A DNA stretch of 39,066 bases, from NCBI RefSeq assembly GCF_004348455.1, contig NZ_SMKA01000049.1, positions 1 through 39,066 on the forward strand, in the 5' to 3' direction. Each line of letters starts with the position of its first letter. Position 1 is the first letter of the stretch. The notes under the pieces were generated by a model, which had not been told where the DNA came from, searched no databases, and saw only the letters and a list, made by a program, of their open reading frames with translations. The stretch comes from Kribbella albertanoniae (GTDB lineage: Bacteria > Actinomycetota > Actinomycetes > Propionibacteriales > Kribbellaceae). Positions 23,155-31,990 of this stretch are shown piece after piece. The translations under genes and the position numbers were made by a program.

Positions 23155-24938
23155 AGCGGAGCAGTCCGAATTTTGTCAGCACCGGAATTTTCGCGCTGCG
23201 GCTGATCTGGCGCGCCGACCCGCGCCGGTTCGCCGCCGTACTGGCAGTCCAGCTCGTCACCGCGATCGGCCTGGCCGTCTCGCTGTTGCTGCTCCGGCAC
23301 GTCCTGGGCGTCGGCCTGGCCGCCGGCACGGACGTCGGGGCGGCCGGCCGGGTGGTTTTGCCCGGTCTACTGGTGGTGCTCGCCGTGCAGGCGGCCGGCA
23401 GCGTGCTGCGCAGCATCAGTCAGGGCTGGCAGCGGGTGCTGGCAGTGAAAACCGACCAGCACCTCATCGACCAGGTCCTGCGATCGGCCGGCCGAGCCGA
23501 CCTGGCGTCGTACGACGATCCGGGCTTCTACGACCGTCTGCAGCGGGCAATCTTCGCCTCTCGCAGCGAGCCGATCACACTCGTCACCGGGCTCGCAGTC
23601 TTCTTACGCGCCGGGCTCGGCCTGATCGCGGTGGCGGGTGCTTTCCTGGCACTGGCGTGGTGGTTGCTGCCACTCTGCCTGCTCTCCCTGCTGCCGGTGC
23701 TGGTCACCGCGCGGAAGGAGCGTGACGCCCGCTACCGGTTGCACACTTCACTGGCCGAGAACCGGCGCGGCCGGGAGTACGTGGAGCGGCTGCTCACCAG
23801 CCGTGACGACGCCAAGGAAATCAAGGCGCTGGACCTGGGCGGCACCCTCCGGGACCGGTGGAGCCGTGCGTACCGCGAGGAGATCCGGCTCACCATCGAA
23901 GTGCATCGCGACCACCTTCGCCGCGGAATCGCCGCCCGACTGCTGTCGGACGGCGTAACCGCCGCCATCGTCGCCGCCGGGTGGTTGCTGGTCCACCGGG
24001 GACTGATCGACCTGGCCACCGCACTGGCCGTGCTCACCGCCCTGCTGCTGCTGAGCTTGCGGATGAAGGCGACCGCGTTCCTGGCCGGGACGCTCGGCGA
24101 CACGCTGATCTATCTGGCCGACATGCGGAAATTCGTCGAGGTCCCCGACGAGGACGAGCCGGCGGCCGCAGCGCCGAACGACGACGGCTTCGCAACGCTG
24201 ACCGCCGACCGGGTGTCGTTCGCCTACCCGGGCGCCGGAGAGCCAGTACTGCGGCAGATCAGCCTGACCCTGCGCCGCGGCGAGGTTGTCGCGCTGGTCG
24301 GGTCCAACGGCTCCGGCAAGACCACCCTGGCCAAGATCCTGGCCGGCCTCTACAGCCCGACCGACGGGCAGATCCGGTGGGACGGCGTACCGGTGCGGGA
24401 CAAGGCGTCCTTGCGTAACGCGGCCGCCGTCGTGTTCCAGGACTTCATCCGGTTCAAGCTCGCCGCCCGCGACAGCATCACGTTCGGCCGACCCGAGCAG
24501 CCACCCGAAGCCGCGGCGACCATCCACGCCGCACAGCGCGCCGGCATCGACCAGAAACTGGAGAACCTGCCCGCCGGCTACGACACCCCACTCAGCGCGG
24601 AGTACGTCGGCGGCGTCGACCTGTCCCTCGGCCAGTGGCAGCGACTAGCGCTGGCCCGTGCCTTCTACCGCAACTCGCCGTACGTCATCCTCGACGAGCC
24701 GACCGCCTCCCTGGACGCCCAGGCCGAAGCCGATCTCTTCGACCGAGTCCGCGACCTGTTCGCCGGCCGCACCGTCCTGCTGATCTCACACCGCTTCTCC
24801 AACGTCCGCCGCGCCGACCACATCTACGTCCTGGAGAACGGCGAGATCCTGGAACACGGCACCCACGACTCCCTGATAGCCGAAGCCGGCCGCTACGCCC
24901 ACCTCTACCACCTCCAAGCCGAGGCCTACGCAGGATGA
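23145..24938 (+). CDS. ABC exporter (half-transporter) of the RiPP operon
   Basis: A 597-residue half-transporter. An N-terminal membrane domain with about six helices (about 25-315) is followed by the ATPase domain with Walker A GSNGSGKTT (about 385-393), a signature DLSLGQWQR (about 491) and Walker B VILDEPTASLD (about 513). LS-GQWQ signatures are usual in exporters of RiPPs and bacteriocins. There is no N-terminal C39 peptidase domain, so the leader is removed by another enzyme. The start overlaps the S9 gene by 10 bp. Leu154 is encoded by TTA (23604-23606), a rare codon in such high-GC genomes and a possible bldA-type translational control. It ends 15 bp from the convergent SARP gene. Confidence 0.9.
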   Translation: MSVERSSPNFVSTGIFALRLIWRADPRRFAAVLAVQLVTAIGLAVSLLLLRHVLGVGLAAGTDVGAAGRVVLPGLLVVLAVQAAGSVLRSISQGWQRVLAVKTDQHLIDQVLRSAGRADLASYDDPGFYDRLQRAIFASRSEPITLVTGLAVFLRAGLGLIAVAGAFLALAWWLLPLCLLSLLPVLVTARKERDARYRLHTSLAENRRGREYVERLLTSRDDAKEIKALDLGGTLRDRWSRAYREEIRLTIEVHRDHLRRGIAARLLSDGVTAAIVAAGWLLVHRGLIDLATALAVLTALLLLSLRMKATAFLAGTLGDTLIYLADMRKFVEVPDEDEPAAAAPNDDGFATLTADRVSFAYPGAGEPVLRQISLTLRRGEVVALVGSNGSGKTTLAKILAGLYSPTDGQIRWDGVPVRDKASLRNAAAVVFQDFIRFKLAARDSITFGRPEQPPEAAATIHAAQRAGIDQKLENLPAGYDTPLSAEYVGGVDLSLGQWQRLALARAFYRNSPYVILDEPTASLDAQAEADLFDRVRDLFAGRTVLLISHRFSNVRRADHIYVLENGEILEHGTHDSLIAEAGRYAHLYHLQAEAYAG

Positions 24939-24953
24939 GCACCGTGGGCCTGT

Positions 24954-27791
24954 TCAGGTATTGCGGTCGATGAGGTCTGGGGGTGTTGGGGTTTCGGAGG
25001 TGTCGATCGTGTGTTTCTCCGTGGCGCTGATCAGGCCGAGGTCGTAGAGGATCGCGCCGGATCGTTGCCAGCAGGAGCGGGCGGTGTCTGGTGCGCCCAG
25101 ATCGGCGTGGGTGCGTCCGAGGCCCCACCAGATCTCTGCGTCCAGGGAGGTCTCGGCTGCCTCCGAGCGGCGGCTGAACTCGTGCGCGCGCTGGAAGTGC
25201 GCCAGTGCCTGCTGTGGCTCGCCTGCCAGCCGGGTGGCTTCGGCGAGGTTGCAGATGATGTTGGCCAGCCAGTTCGTCTCGTCCAGCGGCTCGGCGATGG
25301 CCAGTGCCTCGGAATGCGCGGTGATCTCGTCGGTGGGCCGGCCGACGTGCCGATAGGTCAGGCCGAGACTGGTGAGACAGTCGGCCAGCATGGTGGGCCG
25401 TCCGAGCCGGCGGTTGAGCGCGATCGCCTGCTGCGAGTGCGCGATCGACTCGTCGTACCGCTCGAGCAGCCGGTACGCCGATGCGATGGCGGCAAGCTGA
25501 ACAGCTTCCCCGGCTTCGGGCCCGATCGCCCGGTACGCCGCTCGCGCCCGCGACAGATGAGTCAGGCCGACCTCGTAGTCACCGCAGCGCACGAGGGCGG
25601 ATCCGATGGTCTCGTGTGCCACGGCCTCCTGCAGCGGCTCGCCGGTCCGTTCGGCGGCTGCCAGGACGAGTTCGCCCAGTCGCAGCTTGTCGCGATGCCG
25701 GCCGCGCAATGCCAGGCCCAGGCCGACCGCCGAGCAGATCGCGGCGGCGAGTGGAGGGCCGGTTGACCGGTCCAGGTTCGAGGCCTGACGCACGATCGCC
25801 GACAGGTTTCCGCCCTCGGTCTCGAGCCAGCCGTAGACCTCGTCGCGATCGCGCAGTTCGATGCCCGCGAGGTCGAGGTCCCACGGCTCGATCTCGGTCC
25901 GCCAGGCGGCATCGGTGTTCAGACGTCGGCACGCTGTCCGCGCGGTGGCCAGATAGCAGTGCAAGGCACGCCGTACCGCCAGTCTGCGATCGCCCTCGGT
26001 GTCCTCCGCACGGGCCCGCTCGCGGCCGAAGAGGCGAAGCAGGTCGTGCGTTCGGTAGCGGCCGGGCCGGTGGCTCTCGAGCAGCTGGACGTCGACCAGA
26101 TTCTCCAGCAGCGCCTCGGCCGACGCGGTGTCGACGTCCGCGAGCGCGGCTGCCACCGGTACGCCGACGTCCGCGACCTCCAGCAGATTGGCCAGCCTGA
26201 ACATCCGCTGCTGTGAATCACCCAGCTCCTGGTAGCTCACCTGAAAGCTCGCCCGGACACCCCGGTCGTCAGTCTGCAGTTCAGCGAGTCGCCGGGACTC
26301 CTCCCCCTGCCGGGCGGCGCTGAGCCGGGTCGCCAGCGTCTGCAGTGACCACGACGGCCGGGAGGTCAGCCGGGACGCCGCAATCGAGATCGCCAGCGGC
26401 AGGAAGCCGCACAGCCGGACGATCTCAGCTGCGGCCGGATCGCGGCCCACCCGCTCCGGGCCCACCAGGCGACTCAGCAACGTGACCGCTTCGTCCGCGG
26501 GAAGGACCTCGAGCGGCTCGTGGACGGCGCCGACGAGTCCGGACAGGATCCGGCGGCTGGTGACGACAGTCCGGCAGGACCGGCCGGCTGCGATCAGCGG
26601 CTCGACCTGAGCAGCATCATGGGCGTTGTCCAGTACGACGAGCAGCTGGAGCTCGTTGGTCATCGACCGGAACCTGGCCGCCGCCTCATCCGGCTCCACG
26701 GGGATCGACCCGTCGGCGGCACCGAGCGAACGCAGCAGCCGGGCGAGCGCATCGACCGGCTCCAACGGCTCGACGTCCGCGGTGGATCCGCGCAGATCGA
26801 CGTACAGCTGACCGTCGGGGAAGGATTCGGCGACCAGGTGCCCGACGTGCACCGCGAGTTCCGACTTGCCGATGCCGCCAGGGCCGGCCAAGGCCACGAT
26901 CCCGCCCGCGTGCGGCTCGGCTGTCGTCAGCAGCTCGCAGAGGCGGCCGACCTGGGCCTCCCGTCCGGTGAACGTCGGCACTCCCAGCGGCAGCTCCGCT
27001 GGTACGACGGTCTCGCGCGAGGGGCGCCGTACCGGATCACTGTCCGCTGAGCCGCTCAGCACGGCCTGCTCGAGTTCGCGCAGTTCCGGGCCCGGCTCGA
27101 TGCCGAGCTCGTCGACCAGCACACGACGGCCGTTCCGGTAGCACTCAAGAGCTTCAGCCGAACGACCCGAGCGCCACAGCGCTGTCATCAGCTGCGCGCG
27201 CAGATGCTCGCGCAACGGCTGGTCGGCGACCAGCGCCGTCAACTCACCGATCGTCTGCCGGTGCCGGCCCAGCGCGAACTCGACGTCGTACAGCTGTTCG
27301 GCGATGGTCAACCGCAGCTCCGCCACCCGCTGCACGCCGGCACTCATCGCCCGGGTCGACAGATCCTCCAGGGCAGCCCCGCGCCACAACGCGAGCGCCG
27401 CCCGGAGCAGGTCGGCCGCCTCCTCGAGATCGGAGAGGGCTTGTGCCTTGGCCTGCAGCCGCTCAGCCTCCACCAGGTCGATTCGAACCTCCTGATCGTC
27501 GAGCCGGTAGCCGTTGGACGTGGTCTGGATGAGCTCGTGACCACACCCGGCGTCGGCGAAGGCACGCCGCAACCTGGAGACCTGGATCGACAACTGGGTG
27601 CGCGCGGAGGCCGGTGGATCGTCGTCCCACACGGTGTCGATGAGCTGCTCGGCCGACTGCGGTCGCCCAGTCTCTAGGACCAGCGCAGCAAGCACCTGCT
27701 GCGACCGGCGCCCGCCCAGGCTCAGCGCTCGTCCCGCCACGGTCGCCTCGACCGGGCCCAGGACCCGGATCTCCACCCCAGCCTCGACCAT
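24954..27791 (-). CDS. SARP / NB-ARC / TPR regulator (AfsR type)
   Basis: A 945-residue AfsR-like protein. The N-terminal OmpR-type winged helix (about 1-95; IRVLGPVEATVAG, SIQVSRLRRAF) and BTAD domain (about 100-250; ending LVDELGIEPGPELRELE) form the SARP activator module. The NB-ARC ATPase domain follows with Walker A LAGPGGIGKSELA and LVVLDNAHD. The C-terminal third consists of TPR repeats (YRAIGPEAGEAVQLAAIASA, LADCLTSLGLTYRHVGRP and others). AfsR-type proteins integrate nucleotide binding with activation of secondary-metabolite genes. It is convergent with the ABC exporter (15 bp gap), so it may be a cluster-situated regulator or merely adjacent. The start is ATG 27791; a GTG codon precedes it directly. 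Confidence 0.9.
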   Translation of the reverse strand: MVEAGVEIRVLGPVEATVAGRALSLGGRRSQQVLAALVLETGRPQSAEQLIDTVWDDDPPASARTQLSIQVSRLRRAFADAGCGHELIQTTSNGYRLDDQEVRIDLVEAERLQAKAQALSDLEEAADLLRAALALWRGAALEDLSTRAMSAGVQRVAELRLTIAEQLYDVEFALGRHRQTIGELTALVADQPLREHLRAQLMTALWRSGRSAEALECYRNGRRVLVDELGIEPGPELRELEQAVLSGSADSDPVRRPSRETVVPAELPLGVPTFTGREAQVGRLCELLTTAEPHAGGIVALAGPGGIGKSELAVHVGHLVAESFPDGQLYVDLRGSTADVEPLEPVDALARLLRSLGAADGSIPVEPDEAAARFRSMTNELQLLVVLDNAHDAAQVEPLIAAGRSCRTVVTSRRILSGLVGAVHEPLEVLPADEAVTLLSRLVGPERVGRDPAAAEIVRLCGFLPLAISIAASRLTSRPSWSLQTLATRLSAARQGEESRRLAELQTDDRGVRASFQVSYQELGDSQQRMFRLANLLEVADVGVPVAAALADVDTASAEALLENLVDVQLLESHRPGRYRTHDLLRLFGRERARAEDTEGDRRLAVRRALHCYLATARTACRRLNTDAAWRTEIEPWDLDLAGIELRDRDEVYGWLETEGGNLSAIVRQASNLDRSTGPPLAAAICSAVGLGLALRGRHRDKLRLGELVLAAAERTGEPLQEAVAHETIGSALVRCGDYEVGLTHLSRARAAYRAIGPEAGEAVQLAAIASAYRLLERYDESIAHSQQAIALNRRLGRPTMLADCLTSLGLTYRHVGRPTDEITAHSEALAIAEPLDETNWLANIICNLAEATRLAGEPQQALAHFQRAHEFSRRSEAAETSLDAEIWWGLGRTHADLGAPDTARSCWQRSGAILYDLGLISATEKHTIDTSETPTPPDLIDRNT

Positions 27792-27821
27792 CACTCAAGG
27801 CTAGGTGACGAGCGGGTCCCG

Positions 27822-28325
27822 TTACTTGCGCAGGAGGATCCGCCAGCCGAAGAAGCGCTTGCAGTCCGCGGGACTCACCTGGCGATGGGAGCTGATGCTG
27901 TTGCTCCAACTGCCCGCCTCCTGCTTGCCGTCGCCGTACATGTAGAGCTTTGTCACGTAGTGGCGTGGGCGAACGCAGAACCGGTCCCCCGCGTGGCTGT
28001 AGCCCGTGCGGGTGTAGAACTCCACGGTCGAGTCGCTGTGATTGATCAGCGAACCGGCCTGGTTGTCGAAGTCCTTGATCTGCCCCTTCCCGTCGCCGTA
28101 GTCGCTGTCCCTCGAGGAGTCGTCCTTGGCGTCGTGGGCGCCCGCGCACTTCGATTCGCTGTACAGGTAGACGTAGTCGTTCTCGATCGGCAGGCTCTCG
28201 GAGGTCTCCCGGCAGTCCTTGCCGGCCTTGGTGTCCGGTTCCTCAGCGGCCGTACTGCTGGCACCACCCGTCACCAGTACGGCGGCCGCCGTCGCTGCCG
28301 CTGCCAGCGTCAGTCGCGCTCTCAT
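27822..28325 (-). CDS. secreted peptidase-inhibitor-I36-like protein
   Basis: A 167-residue exported protein: a basic start, MRARLTLAAA, a hydrophobic core and a cleavage-like ASSTAAEE at about residue 27. The mature part has the strand pattern YVYLYSESKCAGAH, IKDFDNQAGSLINHSDSTV and GDRFCVRPRHYV, which resembles the I36 (SMI-type, beta/gamma-crystallin-like) proteins of actinomycetes. At least four cysteines suggest disulfides. Whether it inhibits a peptidase is unproven. It is divergent from a secreted phospholipase-D-like gene, sharing a 118-bp promoter region. Confidence 0.7.
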   Translation of the reverse strand: MRARLTLAAAATAAAVLVTGGASSTAAEEPDTKAGKDCRETSESLPIENDYVYLYSESKCAGAHDAKDDSSRDSDYGDGKGQIKDFDNQAGSLINHSDSTVEFYTRTGYSHAGDRFCVRPRHYVTKLYMYGDGKQEAGSWSNSISSHRQVSPADCKRFFGWRILLRK

Positions 28326-28443
28326 CTCGGTTCCCCATTCTGTTCGCGGCTGTCTACTCCACAGCACGCTAGAAGTGGGCGCTATCGACCGGATATCTGC
28401 GCGCGATAACGGCTGCATAGCCGGCCTTCGTACCGTCGCCGGT

Positions 28444-29724
28444 ATGAAACCGACACAGCTGCTCAAAACCCTCGTGATCGTCATGACGACCTCGGCGCTG
28501 GCGATCGGCCCGGTCCACGCGAAGGAGGACGACGACGCACCCGATACCCCGGAGATGTTCGTCGCCAACGATCCGAACGGCTCGAAGAACGAGAGGTACC
28601 GGATCCGCGACTACCTGGTGAACCTGATCGAAGGGGCCGAGAAGAACTCGGACATCACCATCGCGTCGTACCGGTTCAACGACGACAAGGTCGCCGAGGC
28701 GCTCGTCGATGCGATGAAGTCGAAGAACGTCAGGGTGCGGGTGATCGCCGACTCGGTGGACCAGTCCGCGGAGCCTTACCGGAAGGTGTGGTCCGCGGCG
28801 AAGAGCCCGTCCTGGATCGAGCACTGCGGCCATGGTTATCCGGATCCCGCCACCGGGAACAAGCACACCTCGTGCATCGGCGAGCACATCATGCACAACA
28901 AGTTCTTCCTGTTCGAGAAGACGCACGGCGTGACGAACGTCGTCGTACAGACCAGCTCGAATCTCAACACGCATTCGGGACCGAAGATGTGGAACACGGC
29001 CTACACGGCGATCGCCGAGAGCTGGCTGTACAACAAGCACCAGGCGTACTTCGACGATCTCGCCGCGGCGAAAAGCCCCGCCGAGGGCGACGAGAACTAC
29101 TACCAGACCAACCCGCCGGCGGAGAACGGGAAGTACAAGGTGTACTTCTCACCGCGCGCCAAGGGGGCGGACAACGTCACGTTCGCCAACATCCTGAGCC
29201 ACGTGCGGTGCGACGGTAACAGCTCAGGCGGAACCGACGACGGGAACCGGACGATCGTCCGGGTCGCCGCGAACACGATCCGGGGCGCGGGCGGGACCGC
29301 GGTGGCCGACCGGCTGTGGAAGCTCGACAACCAGGGCTGCTACGTCGACATCGTCGGGACCGATCTCAGCCAGGCCAAGGACGGGCCGCTGCGCGGTGGG
29401 CTGCTGCGGGCCCCGACCGGCAAGTACCACGGGCCCGAGGTGCGGGAGTTCAGCGAGAACCAGTGCGGCACGCACGAGAAGAACATCCTCATCGACGGCT
29501 TCTACGACGGGAAGCCGGATCAGAAGGTCGTCTTCACCGGCAGCCACAACCTGAACAACAAGTCGCCCTGGTACAACGACGAGACCATCCTGCGGATCAC
29601 CGACCCGAAGGTGCACGAGGAGTTCAAGAAGCACTTCTTCAAGATCCGCGACGAGGCCGCGATCACCTGGCAGACCAGCAAGTACGAGACGACCGACCCG
29701 GCCGAATTCGACTTCGAGTGCTGA
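28444..29724 (+). CDS. secreted phospholipase-D-like protein
   Basis: A 426-residue protein with a signal peptide (KPTQLLKTLVIVMTTSALA, cleavage near VHA-KE). It holds two HxK active-site motifs of the PLD superfamily: H151-N-K153 in MHNKFFLF with SSNLN afterwards, and H344-E-K346 in THEKNILID with GSHNLNN afterwards. Both halves needed for the phosphohistidine mechanism are thus present. The canonical Asp of HxKxxxxD is replaced in the first motif region (FFLFEK), so the substrate class (phospholipid, DNA or other phosphodiester) is open. It is secreted and cysteine-containing. The start is ATG 28444; the leader upstream lacks a strong ribosome-binding site. Confidence 0.8.
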   Translation: MKPTQLLKTLVIVMTTSALAIGPVHAKEDDDAPDTPEMFVANDPNGSKNERYRIRDYLVNLIEGAEKNSDITIASYRFNDDKVAEALVDAMKSKNVRVRVIADSVDQSAEPYRKVWSAAKSPSWIEHCGHGYPDPATGNKHTSCIGEHIMHNKFFLFEKTHGVTNVVVQTSSNLNTHSGPKMWNTAYTAIAESWLYNKHQAYFDDLAAAKSPAEGDENYYQTNPPAENGKYKVYFSPRAKGADNVTFANILSHVRCDGNSSGGTDDGNRTIVRVAANTIRGAGGTAVADRLWKLDNQGCYVDIVGTDLSQAKDGPLRGGLLRAPTGKYHGPEVREFSENQCGTHEKNILIDGFYDGKPDQKVVFTGSHNLNNKSPWYNDETILRITDPKVHEEFKKHFFKIRDEAAITWQTSKYETTDPAEFDFEC

Positions 29725-29727
29725 CCG

Positions 29728-31986
29728 TCACGGGTAACGGTATTTCGACAGCTCGGTCTCCAGGCGGCGGTAGCGCTCTTCCAGGTCGGCGCGCTTGGAT
29801 CGTGACGGCTTCTGCTGCTTGGGGACCGGGCGGAGTGATGCCTTGGCCAAGCGGGCGAACTCGGGGAGGTCTGCGTAGTGGGGAATCTTCTGTTCGGGTG
29901 CGTACAGGGCCAGGGCGCGGCGTTCCCAGCCACCGTTCGACGGTGGGAACCGGATGAGGTGGTGGAGCACGTCCTCCCAGGCCAGCCTTCGATCAGCTTT
30001 CGGTACGGCGACCTGTTCCAGAAGGATCGTGAACACCGTTGCGGAGGCGACGCCGGCTAGCACGCGCGCATCGTCGAAGAACGGGACCGAGGTCAGAGTG
30101 TCCTTCGACATCAGCGAGTGCGAGCCGACGATCTCGTGGAAGGCACCGTTGTCGGATTCCGGCGCGACGATCGAGCCAGCGCGCTTGTCCAGCTCCGCGG
30201 ATTTGGCGTTGCCCTCGATGAGCAGCTTCTGCAGGTCCGACACCGCGAACTGCATCAGGAATCCGCCTGCCCCAGGCGCTTCGGTCGGGAGCTGCTCGGC
30301 CTTGCGGTCGATGGCGAACGCAGCCAGCAGGGCAGCGCGTCCCTTGTCGTTGAGGCGACCGCGCTTCACCAGGAAGCGGACGAACTGGTCGTAGTTGCTC
30401 TCGGTGTTGCCGTCGGACTGCAGCCTCGGTTCGAGGGCAGCGGCGTGGCGCTTGAGCTGCAGCTCGAGTTCGGTCTCCTCGACCTTGCGCTTCGGCGCCA
30501 CGGCGCCGGGTTGCAGCGGCCAGTCCTCAGGCGCGACGTTGGCGGCCAGCCGACGCCGCTCGTCGTCGCTCAGCAATGTGAGGATCAGCGGAATCGACTC
30601 CCGGAGTTTGGGCGTCGCGGCGGCCACGGCGAGCGGCGCGGCCAACGTACCAAGGGTTTCCAGGTTGTACTGCTCCAGCGTCTCCTTCGCCCACGGCGGC
30701 AACTCACCGGGCTTGCCGGCGAGCTGCTGCTCAAGATTCTCGAGCGCATGCAGCAAAGTATGGGCTGTGTCCTGTGCCGACGGGAATGCCGGATAGGCGT
30801 GCCGCAGACTCGGCGTGGACATCCTGGTTTTACTCAGTACGCCGGCAGTCTGCGTCTTACCGCCTGCCTCGTACGCCGGGTAGCGCAGTCGGCGGAAGAG
30901 CTTGCGCTTCAACCGGATCGCCGAGGCCGGATCCGCCGACACGAACTCGGGCCGGCGTTTCGCGACGTCGTTCACGAACCGCGTGAGGAAGGCGTCGTCG
31001 CTCTCGCCGTCGACCTGGGCCGGGCGGTAGCTACGTAGTTCCAGCAGCTCGACCACATTCGAGTGGAAGAACCAGTCCTCGACACCGTGCAGCAGCTTGC
31101 CGACCCTTACCAGCAGCCGCTGCCGGCCGGCTCGGTCCTCCCGCTTGAGCTCCCGCCAGTCGTCCTCGATCCCGGCGAGCCCTTGGGCCAGGTAGGCGAC
31201 GTAATGCGCGTCCACCGCGTTCATCACGCCGACCTCACCGTCGGCCAGGTTCGCCTGCCGCCGGCTCGGTTGGTACAGCTTGTTCGCGGGGCGCTTGCTC
31301 GCGTCCCACACGTACGGCGGCTGGTCGGTGTGCTCATGCGGGTAGTACTGGGTGAAGAACTCGCCGTACACGTCGTCGACGCGGTTGGCGGGGATCGGTT
31401 TGATCGAGCCCCACGCGCCGTCCAGCCGCCGAGGAACGTCCTGCGCGAACAGCAGATGGGTCGTTCCCTCGATGAACAGGCGGAAGAACTCCCCGAGATA
31501 GCCGTAGTGCTTCGCGTCGTCCCGCACCACGCCGGGCGTGCGCTCGATCGGCGTACCGAGCAGTGTGTCGATCCAGGTGTCGGCTCCGCTGAGGTCGGCG
31601 TACGTGTCCGGCGGCAGCAGGGCGATCACCCCGCCGATCGCGGCCAGTCCGATCCCGGAGCCCTCGATCACGTCGGCCGCCGTACCCGAGGTCAGTGTCT
31701 TCAGGTACTGCGACGCGGCGAGCGCGGCTGCGCCTCCGAGCGCGGCCAGGCCGCGGAGCAACTGCGTCTCGTCCCGTACGGCGGGGATGACGAACTCCCG
31801 CCAGATCCGTTGCTTGGCGAAGATGTAGGTGACCGGATCGCGGAACTGCGAGACGTCGGTCAGGTAGTTGCCGAGTTCAAGGTAAGTGAGATCGTCGACC
31901 GTCAGTTTCGCGTTGTCCAGGAAGGCAGCCGGGACTGTCTCCCTGGTGAACAGGAAGATGTCCCGGTGCCTGGAGATGTCGCCCAT
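29728..31986 (-). CDS. HET-C-like protein (predicted zinc phospholipase/nuclease-like fold)
   Basis: A 752-residue protein. The N-terminal half matches the HET-C family: LGNYLTDVSQFRDP with an Asn-Asp pair near the start, HYVAYLAQGLAG, and the key segment H300-G-V-E-D-W-F-F-H308-S-N. That helix with spaced His and Asp/Glu residues resembles the metal site of zinc-dependent phospholipase C / S1-P1 relatives, to which HET-C is thought to be related. Two hydrophobic stretches (LAALGGAAALAASQ, GLAAIGGVIALLPP) might insert in membrane. The C-terminal part is helical and basic. In fungi HET-C acts in self/non-self cell death; bacterial versions are suspected conflict effectors. It begins 4 bp after its operon partner. 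Confidence 0.7.
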   Translation of the reverse strand: MGDISRHRDIFLFTRETVPAAFLDNAKLTVDDLTYLELGNYLTDVSQFRDPVTYIFAKQRIWREFVIPAVRDETQLLRGLAALGGAAALAASQYLKTLTSGTAADVIEGSGIGLAAIGGVIALLPPDTYADLSGADTWIDTLLGTPIERTPGVVRDDAKHYGYLGEFFRLFIEGTTHLLFAQDVPRRLDGAWGSIKPIPANRVDDVYGEFFTQYYPHEHTDQPPYVWDASKRPANKLYQPSRRQANLADGEVGVMNAVDAHYVAYLAQGLAGIEDDWRELKREDRAGRQRLLVRVGKLLHGVEDWFFHSNVVELLELRSYRPAQVDGESDDAFLTRFVNDVAKRRPEFVSADPASAIRLKRKLFRRLRYPAYEAGGKTQTAGVLSKTRMSTPSLRHAYPAFPSAQDTAHTLLHALENLEQQLAGKPGELPPWAKETLEQYNLETLGTLAAPLAVAAATPKLRESIPLILTLLSDDERRRLAANVAPEDWPLQPGAVAPKRKVEETELELQLKRHAAALEPRLQSDGNTESNYDQFVRFLVKRGRLNDKGRAALLAAFAIDRKAEQLPTEAPGAGGFLMQFAVSDLQKLLIEGNAKSAELDKRAGSIVAPESDNGAFHEIVGSHSLMSKDTLTSVPFFDDARVLAGVASATVFTILLEQVAVPKADRRLAWEDVLHHLIRFPPSNGGWERRALALYAPEQKIPHYADLPEFARLAKASLRPVPKQQKPSRSKRADLEERYRRLETELSKYRYP

Positions 31987-31990
31987 CAGC

